NCBI GenBank assembly: GCA_019112825.1
Contig: DXIP01000009.1
Span: 145,966 to 209,965, forward strand
Direction: 5' to 3'
DNA from: Alistipes excrementigallinarum
GTDB taxonomy: Bacteria > Bacteroidota > Bacteroidia > Bacteroidales > Rikenellaceae
DNA: 64,000 bases
The notes beneath the pieces were generated by a model that saw only the letters and a list, made by a program, of their open reading frames with translations, was not told the DNA's origin and made no database searches. Within the stretch, counting starts at the first letter, position 1, and every line of letters starts with the position of its first letter. This document shows, piece after piece, positions 17,049 through 24,670 of this stretch. The position numbers and the translations under genes were made by a program.

Positions 17049-18416
17049 ATGGATAAAGCAAAGAAGTATGTCGAGGAGCACAAGGAACAGTTCCTCAACG
17101 AGTTGTTCGAGCTACTGAGGATTCCTTCCATCAGCGCCCAGTCGGAGCACAAGCCCGACATGCGCCGCTGCGCCGAGTGGCTGGCCGCATCGCTCAAGCG
17201 TTCGGGCGCCGACCGTGCCGAGGTGATGGAGACGGCTGGCAATCCGGTGGTCTATGCCGAGAAGCGGGTGTCGGATGCGGCGCCCACTGTGCTGGTTTAC
17301 GGCCACTACGACGTCATGCCGGTCGACCCGCGCGAGGAGTGGAACACCGAGCCCTTCGAACCGGTGATTCGCGACGGCCGCATCTGGGGCCGCGGTGCCG
17401 ACGACGACAAGGGACAGCTCTTCATGCACGCCAAGGCCTTCGAGGCGATGTGCGCCACGGGAACGCTTCCCTGCAACGTCAAGTTCATGCTCGAGGGTGA
17501 GGAGGAGATTGGTTCGGCAAGCCTCTACGCCTTCTGCGAGCAGCACCGCGAGCTGCTCAAGGCCGACATCATTCTGGTCTCGGACACCTCGATGCTCTCG
17601 ATGGATACGCCGTCGATTACCTGCGGTCTGCGCGGTCTGGCCTACATGGAGGTCGAGGTGACGGGGCCCGATCACGACCTGCACTCGGGCCTCTACGGCG
17701 GTGCGGTGGCCAATCCGGCCAACGTGCTGGCGCGGCTGGTAGCCGACCTCATCGACGACCAGGGCCGGGTGACGATTCCGGGATTCTACGACGACGTGCG
17801 CGAACTGACCCCCGCCGAGCGAGAGGCCTTCAACCGCGCACCGTTCGACGCCGAGGCCTACAAGCGTGCGCTCGATGTCGAGGAGCTGGCGGGTGAGGCC
17901 GGCTATACGACTCTGGAGCGTACGGGCGTGCGCCCCTCGCTCGACGTCAACGGCATCTGGGGCGGATACATCGAGGAGGGAACCAAGACGATTATCCCCT
18001 CGAAGGCTTCGGCCAAGATTTCGATGCGTCTGGTGCCCCACCAGGATTACCACAAAATCGGCGAGCTGTTCCAGCGTCACTTCGAGGCCGTGTCCCCCAA
18101 GTGCGTGAAGGTGCGCGTCAAGGCGCTGCACGGCGGCATGCCCTATGTGGCTCCCACCGACATGCCCGCCTACAAGGCGGCCGAGCGGGCCGTCGAGGAG
18201 ACCTTCGGCAAGAAGCCGCTCCCCTTCTACTCGGGCGGTTCGATTCCCGTCATCAGCGGCTTCGAGTCGATTCTGGGCATCAAGTCGCTGCTCATGGGCT
18301 TCGGTCTGGGCCAGGATGCGATTCATTCGCCCAACGAGAGCTACGGCCTCGACCAGTTCTTCCGCGGCATGGAGACCATTCCGCTGTTCTACAAGTATTT
18401 CGCCGAGTTGCGGTAG
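17049..18416 (+). CDS. M20-family dipeptidase
   Basis: Di-zinc metallopeptidase of 455 residues, resembling cytosolic dipeptidases of the M20 family (CNDP-like). Metal ligands and catalytic residues are visible in order: His86 and Asp88 in YGHYDVMPV, the bridging Asp in GRGADDDKGQ (about 119), catalytic Glu in MLEGEEEIGS (about 151-152), the later Asp in LVSDTSML, and His in AIHSPNESYG near 424. The lid/dimerisation domain lies between, with the conserved HSGLYGG. No signal peptide is seen. It likely splits small peptides in the cytosol; the preferred peptide is unknown. The monophosphatase gene starts 6 bp downstream. Confidence 0.92.
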   Translation: MDKAKKYVEEHKEQFLNELFELLRIPSISAQSEHKPDMRRCAEWLAASLKRSGADRAEVMETAGNPVVYAEKRVSDAAPTVLVYGHYDVMPVDPREEWNTEPFEPVIRDGRIWGRGADDDKGQLFMHAKAFEAMCATGTLPCNVKFMLEGEEEIGSASLYAFCEQHRELLKADIILVSDTSMLSMDTPSITCGLRGLAYMEVEVTGPDHDLHSGLYGGAVANPANVLARLVADLIDDQGRVTIPGFYDDVRELTPAEREAFNRAPFDAEAYKRALDVEELAGEAGYTTLERTGVRPSLDVNGIWGGYIEEGTKTIIPSKASAKISMRLVPHQDYHKIGELFQRHFEAVSPKCVKVRVKALHGGMPYVAPTDMPAYKAAERAVEETFGKKPLPFYSGGSIPVISGFESILGIKSLLMGFGLGQDAIHSPNESYGLDQFFRGMETIPLFYKYFAELR

Positions 18417-18422
18417 CGCGCC

Positions 18423-19205
18423 ATGTTCGAGGAGTATCTGGATTTTGCCGTAGGGATGGCCCGCGAGGCGGGACGCATCCAGCTCACCTACTTCCGCGGC
18501 GACGACCTGGCCATGAAGACCAAGTCGAACGTCTCGGATGTGGTGACGCGTGCCGACCGCGAAAGTGAGGAGCTCATCGTCCGGAGCATTCTGGAGCGCT
18601 ACCCTACGCATGCGATTCTGGGCGAAGAGGGCGGCGCGCGCGGCGATGCCGCGAGCGAGTGGCGCTGGGTGGTCGACCCGTTAGACGGCACGACCAACTA
18701 CAGCCAGGGGCTGCCCGTCTTCTGCGTCTCAATTGCGCTGCAATACCGGGGCGAGACGGTCGTCGGGGTGGTCTATGCCCCCTATCTGCGCGAGCTCTTC
18801 ACTGCCGTGCGCGGCGGAGGGGCCTGGTGCCGGCGCGGCGACGGAGAGCCCGTACGGCTGCACGTCTCGACGAAGCAGCGCCTTGACTGCTCGGTCGTTG
18901 CAACGGGATTCCCTTACGACAAGAGCGAGAATCCCGACAACAACAGCGACAACGTCGCCCGAATCCTCCCCCATGTGCGCGACGTGCGCCGGATGGGGGC
19001 TGCGGCTTACGACCTGTCGTGCGTGGCGGCGGCGATGCTCGACGGTTTCTGGGAGCTGAACCTCCACGAGTGGGATGTCTGCGCGGCGTCGCTGCTCGTC
19101 ATCGAGGCGGGCGGCATCGTCGAGTCGCTGCGCGCCGACCGCGGCGTCTCGCCCGTGGCGGGCAGTGCGGCGCTGGTCGAGCAGATGAAGCGCTACGTGC
19201 GCTGA
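18423..19205 (+). CDS. inositol monophosphatase family phosphatase
   Basis: Mg-dependent, lithium-sensitive-type phosphatase of 260 residues. Motif 1 (Glu of GEEGG, about residue 63) and motif 2 (VVDPLDGTTNY, about 79-88) supply the metal ligands. Motif 3, WDVCAASLLVIEAGG (about 218-232), supplies the final Asp. Substrates in the family include inositol phosphates, 3'-phosphoadenosine 5'-phosphate and sugar phosphates. No clear CysQ or SuhB discriminating feature was recognised, so no symbol is given. It closes the plus-strand run glmM to phosphatase and is followed by a bidirectional terminator. Confidence 0.88.
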   Translation: MFEEYLDFAVGMAREAGRIQLTYFRGDDLAMKTKSNVSDVVTRADRESEELIVRSILERYPTHAILGEEGGARGDAASEWRWVVDPLDGTTNYSQGLPVFCVSIALQYRGETVVGVVYAPYLRELFTAVRGGGAWCRRGDGEPVRLHVSTKQRLDCSVVATGFPYDKSENPDNNSDNVARILPHVRDVRRMGAAAYDLSCVAAAMLDGFWELNLHEWDVCAASLLVIEAGGIVESLRADRGVSPVAGSAALVEQMKRYVR

Positions 19206-19270
19206 TTGTGCCGGTTGCGGGACGGCGGGCGGAGGTCCTGTCGGGTCGCGCATCGGATGTGGGTATATAC

Positions 19271-19308
19271 AACGAGGGCGGGGTTTCGACCCCGCCCTCG
19301 TTCTCTTT
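19271..19308. terminator. bidirectional intrinsic terminator
   Basis: A 13-bp perfect stem AACGAGGGCGGGG / CCCCGCCCTCGTT around TTTCGA, between the convergent monophosphatase and DUF2461 genes. Confidence 0.88.
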
Positions 19309-19328
19309 GAGGCGACCTGTTTGCCGCG

Positions 19329-20012
19329 TCAGCGCATCTCCTCGAAGGCGTAGCGCACCGCCCGGTTGAGCAGCGCCACGAAGGGCTGCGTCTGGCGCAT
19401 CCGCTCGAGCGTGAACTCCAGCAGCCGCCCGTCGAGCAGCTCGCGCTCCGTCATGCGCCGTTCGAGCAGGAACTCCTTGAGGCGCAGCAGCTCGTCGTAG
19501 GGGCTGCCCGACGGGAAGCCCTTCGGCGTGCGGCGCAGCGCGTTGTCGCGGCAGAGCGTGAATGCGTCGGCCTGGCGGATGGTCCGCTCGACCTCGGCGC
19601 CGTTGTCGAAAATCTCGTCGCGCACCGAGCGCAGCACCACCGGCTCGGGGCAGTAGAGCCCCACGGCCAGCATGTGTCCGTAGGTAGAGCCTTCGCCGGT
19701 GTCGGGCTCCACATGGAAGTAGTAGCCGGCATAGCCCGACTTCTTGCCGCCCGGGGCGATGTAGGCGCCGATGTGCTCCTTGTAGGGTCTCTTGTCGGGG
19801 CTGAAGCGCGTGTCGCGCGCAATGCGGTAGGTGCAGTCCTGCACGCGCAGCCCGCGAACGGAGGGGTCGAACGACGAAATGCCGTCGATTAGCTGCTCCG
19901 TAAAACCGGCGAAGCGCGTTTTCACGCGCTTCCACTCGGCCCGGTGAGCGTCGAACCACTCCCGGTTGTTGTTGTCGTGCAGCTCCCTGAGGAATGCAAT
20001 GACCTCCTTCAT
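19329..20012 (-). CDS. DUF2461 domain-containing protein
   Basis: A 227-residue conserved protein of unknown function, recognised by its start (LRELHDNNNREWFDAHRAEW), the central YRIARDTRFSPDKRPYKEH and the GYYFHVEPDTG segment typical of this family. It is cytoplasmic by appearance, with no signal peptide or membrane helix. Its ATG lies 1 bp beyond the glyA stop, so it is probably co-transcribed and translationally coupled with glyA. Whether it has an enzymatic role is unknown. The conserved Arg, Asp and His residues make catalysis possible, but that is inference. Confidence 0.82.
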   Translation of the reverse strand: MKEVIAFLRELHDNNNREWFDAHRAEWKRVKTRFAGFTEQLIDGISSFDPSVRGLRVQDCTYRIARDTRFSPDKRPYKEHIGAYIAPGGKKSGYAGYYFHVEPDTGEGSTYGHMLAVGLYCPEPVVLRSVRDEIFDNGAEVERTIRQADAFTLCRDNALRRTPKGFPSGSPYDELLRLKEFLLERRMTERELLDGRLLEFTLERMRQTQPFVALLNRAVRYAFEEMR

Positions 20013-20013
20013 G

Positions 20014-21294
20014 CTACCACGCGAAGAGCGGATAGTTGGCCATCAGTGCGTTGACGTCGCGGCGCACGGCTGCGATGTTCTCCTCGTTCTCGGGGTCGTT
20101 GAGCACGCGGTCAATCAGCCCGACGATGTAGTCCATCTCGTTCTCCTTCAGTCCGCGGGTGGTGATGGCCGGCGTACCGAAGCGCAGACCCGAGGTCTGG
20201 AACGGCGAACGGGTGTCGAACGGAACCATGTTCTTGTTGGTCGTGATGTCGGCCGCCACGAGGCACTTCTCGGCCAGCTTGCCGGTCAGCTCGGGGAACT
20301 TGGTGCGCAGGTCGACCAGCATCAGGTGGTTGTCCGTACCGCCCGATACAATCTTGTAGCCGCGCTTGATGAAGGCCTCGGCCATTGCGCGGGCGTTCTT
20401 CTGCACCTGCGTCTGGTACTCCTTGTAGCTGGGTTCCAGCGCCTCGCCGAAGGCTACGGCCTTGGCGGCGATGACATGCTCGAGCGGACCGCCCTGGATG
20501 CCCGGGAATACGGCCGCGTTGATAATCTGCGACATCTTCTTGATGACACCCTTCGGCGTGGTGAGGCCCCACGGATTGTCGAAGTCCTTGCCCATGAGGA
20601 TGATGCCGCCGCGCGGACCACGCAGCGTCTTGTGGGTGGTCGAGGTGACGATGTGGGCATACTTCACGGGGTTGTCGAGCAGCCCGGCGGCGATGAGGCC
20701 GGCCGTGTGGGCCATGTCGACCATCAGCAGCGCACCTACCTTGTCGGCGATTTCGCGCATGCGCTTGTAGTCCCATTCACGCGAATAGGCCGAAGCGCCG
20801 CCGACGATGAGCTTGGGCTTGCACTCCAGCGCCTTGCGCTCCATGGCGTCGTAGTCGATGCGGCCCGTGGCCTCGTCGAGCTGGTAGCCCACGGCCTTGA
20901 AGTACTTGCCCGACATGTTGACCGGCGAACCGTGCGAGAGGTGGCCTCCGTGTGCGAGGTCGAGTCCCATGAAGGTGTCGCCCGGATGCATCACGGCAAA
21001 GAATACCGCCATGTTGGCCTGCGCTCCCGAGTGGGGCTGGACGTTGGCGTATTCGGCGCCGTAGAGCCGGCAGATGCGCTCGATGGCCAGCGACTCGACC
21101 TTGTCGACCACTTCGCAGCCGCCGTAGTAGCGGGCGGCGGGATAGCCTTCGGCATACTTGTTCGTGAGGACCGAGCCCATGGCCTCCATGACCTGGTCGC
21201 TGACGAAGTTCTCCGATGCGATGAGTTCGATGCCGCGCATCTGACGACTGCGCTCGGCGGCAATCAGGTCGAAAATCTGGGTGTCTCTTTTCAT
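20014..21294 (-). CDS. glyA: serine hydroxymethyltransferase
   Basis: PLP enzyme interconverting serine and glycine while charging tetrahydrofolate with a one-carbon unit. The 426 residues are of normal length. The N-terminal IELIASENFVS, the YAEGYPAARYYGG folate/substrate loop, Asp193/His196 in MVDMAHTAGL and the PLP lysine Lys222 in TSTTHKTLRGPRGG are all intact. The frame extends nine codons further upstream, but the ATG at 21294 gives the standard N-terminus. A TATCTTTG box on the minus strand at 21518-21525 suggests a leader of about 220 nt. That leader crosses a GCC-N-TCCGG repeat region with a G-quadruplex-like G-run pattern. Confidence 0.96.
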   Translation of the reverse strand: MKRDTQIFDLIAAERSRQMRGIELIASENFVSDQVMEAMGSVLTNKYAEGYPAARYYGGCEVVDKVESLAIERICRLYGAEYANVQPHSGAQANMAVFFAVMHPGDTFMGLDLAHGGHLSHGSPVNMSGKYFKAVGYQLDEATGRIDYDAMERKALECKPKLIVGGASAYSREWDYKRMREIADKVGALLMVDMAHTAGLIAAGLLDNPVKYAHIVTSTTHKTLRGPRGGIILMGKDFDNPWGLTTPKGVIKKMSQIINAAVFPGIQGGPLEHVIAAKAVAFGEALEPSYKEYQTQVQKNARAMAEAFIKRGYKIVSGGTDNHLMLVDLRTKFPELTGKLAEKCLVAADITTNKNMVPFDTRSPFQTSGLRFGTPAITTRGLKENEMDYIVGLIDRVLNDPENEENIAAVRRDVNALMANYPLFAW

Positions 21295-21339
21295 GTCTGT
21301 TTTTATTTGAAAGGATTTCAATGCGTTCCGTTTCGTCGC

Positions 21340-21495
21340 TCGCTCCGGCGGCCTGCCTCCTGTCGTCCGGTTCCAGCCATCCGGCCTCTGTTTTCTGCCG
21401 TCCGGTCTCCGCCGTCCGGCTTTACGGTCCTGCCGTCCAGCCCTCGCCTTTCGGCCCTCCGGCCCTCCCCGTCCGGCCCTCCGGTGTTCGGCCCG
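21340..21495 (-). repeat. degenerate GCCnTCCGG repeats with potential RNA G-quadruplex in glyA leader
   Basis: The plus strand carries at least six close variants of GCC(G/A/C)TCC(G/A)G spaced 10-20 bp apart. Read as glyA leader RNA (minus strand) this is a G-rich tract. At 21455-21479 it contains four runs of three or four G separated by loops of 6, 1 and 5 nt, which fits a two-to-three-tier quadruplex. No protein of recognisable type is encoded here. The rest of the 327-bp glyA-fabG gap holds the two divergent -7 boxes. Confidence 0.5.
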
Positions 21496-21517
21496 AAGAG
21501 GTTGCCGAGCGATTGTA

Positions 21518-21525
21518 CAAAGATA
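21518..21525 (-). promoter_or_regulatory. -7 box for glyA (TATCTTTG)
   Basis: Exact TAnnTTTG match on the minus strand, 224 bp upstream of the glyA ATG. No good -33 element at the usual spacing, so support is partial. Confidence 0.5.
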
Positions 21526-21576
21526 GTAATATTCGGCAATTTCCCGCTCGGAGAAAGCGCATTAAAATATTTTTCT

Positions 21577-21584
21577 TATCTTTG
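21577..21584 (+). promoter_or_regulatory. -7 box for fabG (TATCTTTG)
   Basis: Exact TAnnTTTG match in an AT-rich stretch, 37 bp upstream of the fabG ATG. The -33 element is weak. Confidence 0.55.
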
Positions 21585-21621
21585 TCGTGCAAAATCGGAT
21601 TTTACCAAAAACAAAATAACT

Positions 21622-22368
21622 ATGAAATTACTCGAAGGCAAGGTCGCCGTCATCACGGGTGCAGCCCGCGGTATTGGCAAGGCCATCGCTCTGCAGTTCG
21701 CCAAGGAGGGTGCGAACATCGCGTTTACGGACCTGGTAATCGACGAGAACGGCAAGGCTACCGAAGCCGAAATCGCCGCCCTGGGTGTCAAGGCCAAGGG
21801 CTATGCGTCGAACGCCGCCAACTTCGAAGAGACCCACAAGGTCATCGACGAAATCGTGAAGGAGTTCGGCCGCATCGACATTCTGGTCAACAACGCCGGC
21901 ATTACGAAGGACGGTCTGATGATGCGCATGTCGGAGGCTCAGTGGGACGCCGTGCTGACGGTGAACCTCAAGTCGGCATTCAACTTTATCCACGCCGTTG
22001 TGCCCGTCATGGCACGTCAGCGCAGCGGTTCGATTATCAACATGTCGTCGGTTGTGGGCGTGAGCGGCAATGCCGGTCAGTGCAACTACTCGGCCTCGAA
22101 GGCCGGTATGATTGGCCTGGCCAAGTCGATTGCCAAGGAGATGGGTCCCCGCGGCATCCGTGCCAACTGCATCGCCCCGGGCTTCATCATCACCGACATG
22201 ACCAACCAGCTTTCGGACGAGGTGAAGGAGAACTGGTGCAAGCAGATTCCGCTGCGTCGCGGCGGTACGCCGGAGGATGTCGCCAAGGTGGCGCTCTTCC
22301 TCGCATCGGACCTCTCGTCCTACGTGAGCGGCCAGGTCATCCACTGCTGCGGTGCGATGAACTGCTAA
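21622..22368 (+). CDS. fabG: 3-oxoacyl-[ACP] reductase, short-chain dehydrogenase
   Basis: NADPH-dependent reduction of 3-oxoacyl-ACP in fatty-acid elongation, in the cytosol. The 248 residues include the cofactor loop ITGAARGIGKA (about 11-21), the NNAGI strand, Asn115, catalytic Ser142/143, Tyr156 and Lys160 in YSASK, and an IRANCIAPGFI turn. The C-terminus ends VIHCCGAMNC, with three cysteines where many FabG proteins have GGM. That is a local family flavour rather than damage. The long upstream open frame is not part of the gene: the ATG at 21622 follows the promoter box at 21577. No other fab gene is adjacent, so a different SDR substrate cannot be excluded. Confidence 0.88.
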   Translation: MKLLEGKVAVITGAARGIGKAIALQFAKEGANIAFTDLVIDENGKATEAEIAALGVKAKGYASNAANFEETHKVIDEIVKEFGRIDILVNNAGITKDGLMMRMSEAQWDAVLTVNLKSAFNFIHAVVPVMARQRSGSIINMSSVVGVSGNAGQCNYSASKAGMIGLAKSIAKEMGPRGIRANCIAPGFIITDMTNQLSDEVKENWCKQIPLRRGGTPEDVAKVALFLASDLSSYVSGQVIHCCGAMNC

Positions 22369-22602
22369 ACGCACGGCGGGCTCCCGACTCTTCGGAGGTC
22401 GGCTCAGGAGCAACGGGACATCCTCGGCGGATGCCCCGTTTTTCGTCGGCGGGAGGCTTTCGGCAGTCATTTGCTGCATGCAGTATGGCTTTCATCGCAT
22501 TTTTTCAGCCTTTTGGAGCTATTGTGACCGGATTGGACTAAATTGATGCATGAATTGAGCTGTTTTTGTGTGGGAGGAATGACGTAACACCGAATATTTT
22601 TA

Positions 22603-22610
22603 TATATTTG
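22603..22610 (+). promoter_or_regulatory. -7 box for the histone-like gene (TATATTTG)
   Basis: Exact TAnnTTTG match 40 bp upstream of the ATG at 22651, in an AT-rich stretch. No -33 TTTG at ideal spacing. Confidence 0.55.
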
Positions 22611-22650
22611 CAAAGAAAATAATCTAACTCTCAATTTAATTAACGTAGTT

Positions 22651-22827
22651 ATGGAAGCTTTAGTAGCAAAAATCAACGAAGAGTTCAAGGCATTCCAGGA
22701 GAATGCAACGGCTCAGCTGGAGAAGGGCAACAAGGCCGCCGGTACGCGTGCGCGCAAGGCCGCTCTGGAACTGTCGAAGCTGATGAAGGAGTTCCGCAAG
22801 GCATCTCTGGAGGCTGCTGCAAAATAG
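22651..22827 (+). CDS. histone H1-like mini-protein
   Basis: A 58-residue protein rich in Ala, Lys and Glu that reads as one continuous helix: MEALVAKINEEFKAFQEN at the start, GNKAAGTRARKAALELSKLM in the middle and EFRKASLEAAAK at the end. Length and composition match the short histone-H1-like (Hc1-type) proteins found across Bacteroidota. It has a promoter box 40 bp upstream and a strong terminator just downstream, so it is an independent, probably highly expressed gene. The presumed role in nucleoid binding rests on family naming, not on a DNA-binding motif seen here. Confidence 0.8.
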   Translation: MEALVAKINEEFKAFQENATAQLEKGNKAAGTRARKAALELSKLMKEFRKASLEAAAK

Positions 22828-22844
22828 TTGCAGGCTCGTGCCAA

Positions 22845-22880
22845 AAAAGAGGCTTTCCTCCGCAGGGGAAAGCCTCTTTT
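22845..22880. terminator. intrinsic terminator, histone-like gene
   Basis: Stem AAAAGAGGCTTTCC / GGAAAGCCTCTTTT with a short loop. A-rich on one side and T-rich on the other, so it may also serve the convergent eptA-like gene. Confidence 0.9.
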
Positions 22881-22927
22881 GTTTTGCGGCCGGTGCATGC
22901 AGGTGTTTTGCGGCCGGTGCATGCAGG
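22880..22927. repeat. perfect 24-bp tandem duplication
   Basis: Two identical adjacent copies (22880-22903 and 22904-22927) of a unit beginning TGTTTTGCGGCCGG and ending TGCATGCAGG, between two convergent genes. Each copy contains the palindrome TGCATGCA. Confidence 0.9.
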
Positions 22928-22930
22928 CGT

Positions 22931-24658
22931 TCAGAAGTGCACGCCGTGGCGGGCGAGCACCTGCAGGTCCTCCTCCGTCAGACCCGTCCGCGGGAAGGGG
23001 CGCGCCTCGTTGTGGTCGTTCAGATAGAAGCGCGGCGCATCCCAGTCGTAGGCGTCGTTGACGAGCGAGACCGACGGGTCGAGGTACTCCGTCCGGATGG
23101 AGGCCATGTCGGCCATCGTATGGAACAGGGCGTGCGTCGTGGCGGGCGCCTTGCCGTTCCGTTCGGCGGCAGCCACCTTCTCGGGGAAGTTCTTCCGGTA
23201 CTTGTCGGAGAACCAGCCCAGCGAGGCGACGTAAATCTGATAGGCGGTCGTCGTCGGCGAGGCGTGCAGGAAGCGGCCCCGGCGGTCGTCGAGGATATCC
23301 TCGCCGTGGTCGGCGCAGTAGAGCAGCGCCACGCTGGCGTCGAGCGAATTGAGGTAGCCTACGGTGCGGGCCAGGAAGTAGTCCGTATAGCGGATTGAGT
23401 TGTCGTAGGCGTTGCGCAGCATCGTCACGTGCTCGGGGTTGATGGCCACGTCGTCATCGGGCCGGAAGTGGGCGAATTCGCGCGGGTAGCGCTGGTGGTA
23501 GCTGAAGTGCGACCCGTAGCAGTGGAGGACGATGAAGAGTTTCTGTGCCTTGCTGTTGGCAACGATGCGCTGGATTTCGTCGAGCAGCTGCATGTCATGC
23601 CGCGGCGAGTGGATGTAGACCAGATGCTCCGACTGGCGGGCCAGCTTGTCAATCATGGCCCCCTGGGGCGCCTGGTTGGAGATGAACCACGTCTCGAAAC
23701 CCGCTTCGCGGAAGAGTGCCGCGATGCCCTTGCGGCGGTAGAGCTCCTCGTGCTGGTCGGTGGCGATGGAGGAGAGAATCAGCGGAACGCTCTTGTGGGT
23801 CGTATTGCTCTGGGTGAGCATGTTGCGGAACGGGATGATGCCGTGGGTCCGCAGCAGCATGGGGTTCGTTTCGCGGTCGTAGCCCCACAGCTGCCAGTTC
23901 ATGGCGCGTGACGCCTCGCCGACGATATAGACGTAGATTTCGCGTCCCGGAGCCTCGGCCGTACGCGTGGCGTGGAACGTGAAGCCGTCCGACGTCTGTT
24001 CGTAGTTGTGCATCTTGCGGAACTCGACGGCGCTCAGCCGCATGTTGTAGAGCACGTTGAGCGGGAAAATCTCGTCGCGCAGCACGTGGCGCTCCTCGCT
24101 CACACGGTAGGCCGGCCAGAGGGCCAGCAGTCCCAGACAGAAGAGCGCCGCGCCGGTCAGACCGACGCTCATGCGGGTCGTGCGCGAGATGATGCGGCGG
24201 TGGGCGATTTCACGGGCGCCGAGCCACAGCAGCGGAATGTAGATGAGGCAGACGGTGATGACCGCGGGATAGATGTTGCTGAGCAGTTCGGAGGCCTCGC
24301 CGGGGTTGGTCGTCAGCAGGTTGGTGAACATGTCCGTGGCAATAATCGAATTGCCGAACAGGTAGAGCAGCACCAGCTGAAAGGCGCAGAAGAAGATGAA
24401 GGCGAATCCCAGCCATATCATGATGCCCGAGCGTTTGAGCAGCACGCTCCACATCATGTAGAAGCCCAGCGGCAGCAGGATGAGCGCCTCGACCGTCCAG
24501 CCCGAGTAGGGCTCCGTGATGGCCAGCACGCAGTTCGGGATAATCAGCGCAACGAAGAAGTAGACCGTGACCAGAATGGTGAACCGGCTTCTGGTCAGCG
24601 GCTTTTTCGGTTTGAGTCGCTTTTTCTTCTTGGTGTTATCGTCTGTCGTTGTGGCCAT
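22931..24658 (-). CDS. phosphoethanolamine transferase, EptA/sulfatase superfamily
   Basis: Inner-membrane enzyme of 575 residues that should transfer phosphoethanolamine from phosphatidylethanolamine to lipid A or another glycan. After a Lys-rich cytosolic N-terminus, five hydrophobic segments span about residues 27-185. The periplasmic alkaline-phosphatase-like domain follows, with metal ligand Glu248 in IVGEASRA, the nucleophile Thr286/287 in TQSNTTHKSVP and the C-terminal YCADHGEDI metal site near 440. Adjacent minus-strand genes encode a BamA-like barrel and a YtfJ-like protein, consistent with an envelope cluster. Lipid A modification of this kind affects cationic-peptide sensitivity. 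The acceptor here is inferred only. Confidence 0.88.
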   Translation of the reverse strand: MATTTDDNTKKKKRLKPKKPLTRSRFTILVTVYFFVALIIPNCVLAITEPYSGWTVEALILLPLGFYMMWSVLLKRSGIMIWLGFAFIFFCAFQLVLLYLFGNSIIATDMFTNLLTTNPGEASELLSNIYPAVITVCLIYIPLLWLGAREIAHRRIISRTTRMSVGLTGAALFCLGLLALWPAYRVSEERHVLRDEIFPLNVLYNMRLSAVEFRKMHNYEQTSDGFTFHATRTAEAPGREIYVYIVGEASRAMNWQLWGYDRETNPMLLRTHGIIPFRNMLTQSNTTHKSVPLILSSIATDQHEELYRRKGIAALFREAGFETWFISNQAPQGAMIDKLARQSEHLVYIHSPRHDMQLLDEIQRIVANSKAQKLFIVLHCYGSHFSYHQRYPREFAHFRPDDDVAINPEHVTMLRNAYDNSIRYTDYFLARTVGYLNSLDASVALLYCADHGEDILDDRRGRFLHASPTTTAYQIYVASLGWFSDKYRKNFPEKVAAAERNGKAPATTHALFHTMADMASIRTEYLDPSVSLVNDAYDWDAPRFYLNDHNEARPFPRTGLTEEDLQVLARHGVHF

Positions 24659-24670
24659 GGTTCGTTTCGT

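Noticed and set aside
21340..21495. CRISPR-like array at the GCCnTCCGG repeats
   Set aside because: Repeat units are about 9 bp, degenerate and irregularly spaced; no cas gene in the window.
21321..22541. 406-codon plus-strand frame overlapping fabG
   Set aside because: Out of frame with fabG; its start lies in the glyA leader repeats and its translation is Arg/His-rich noise.
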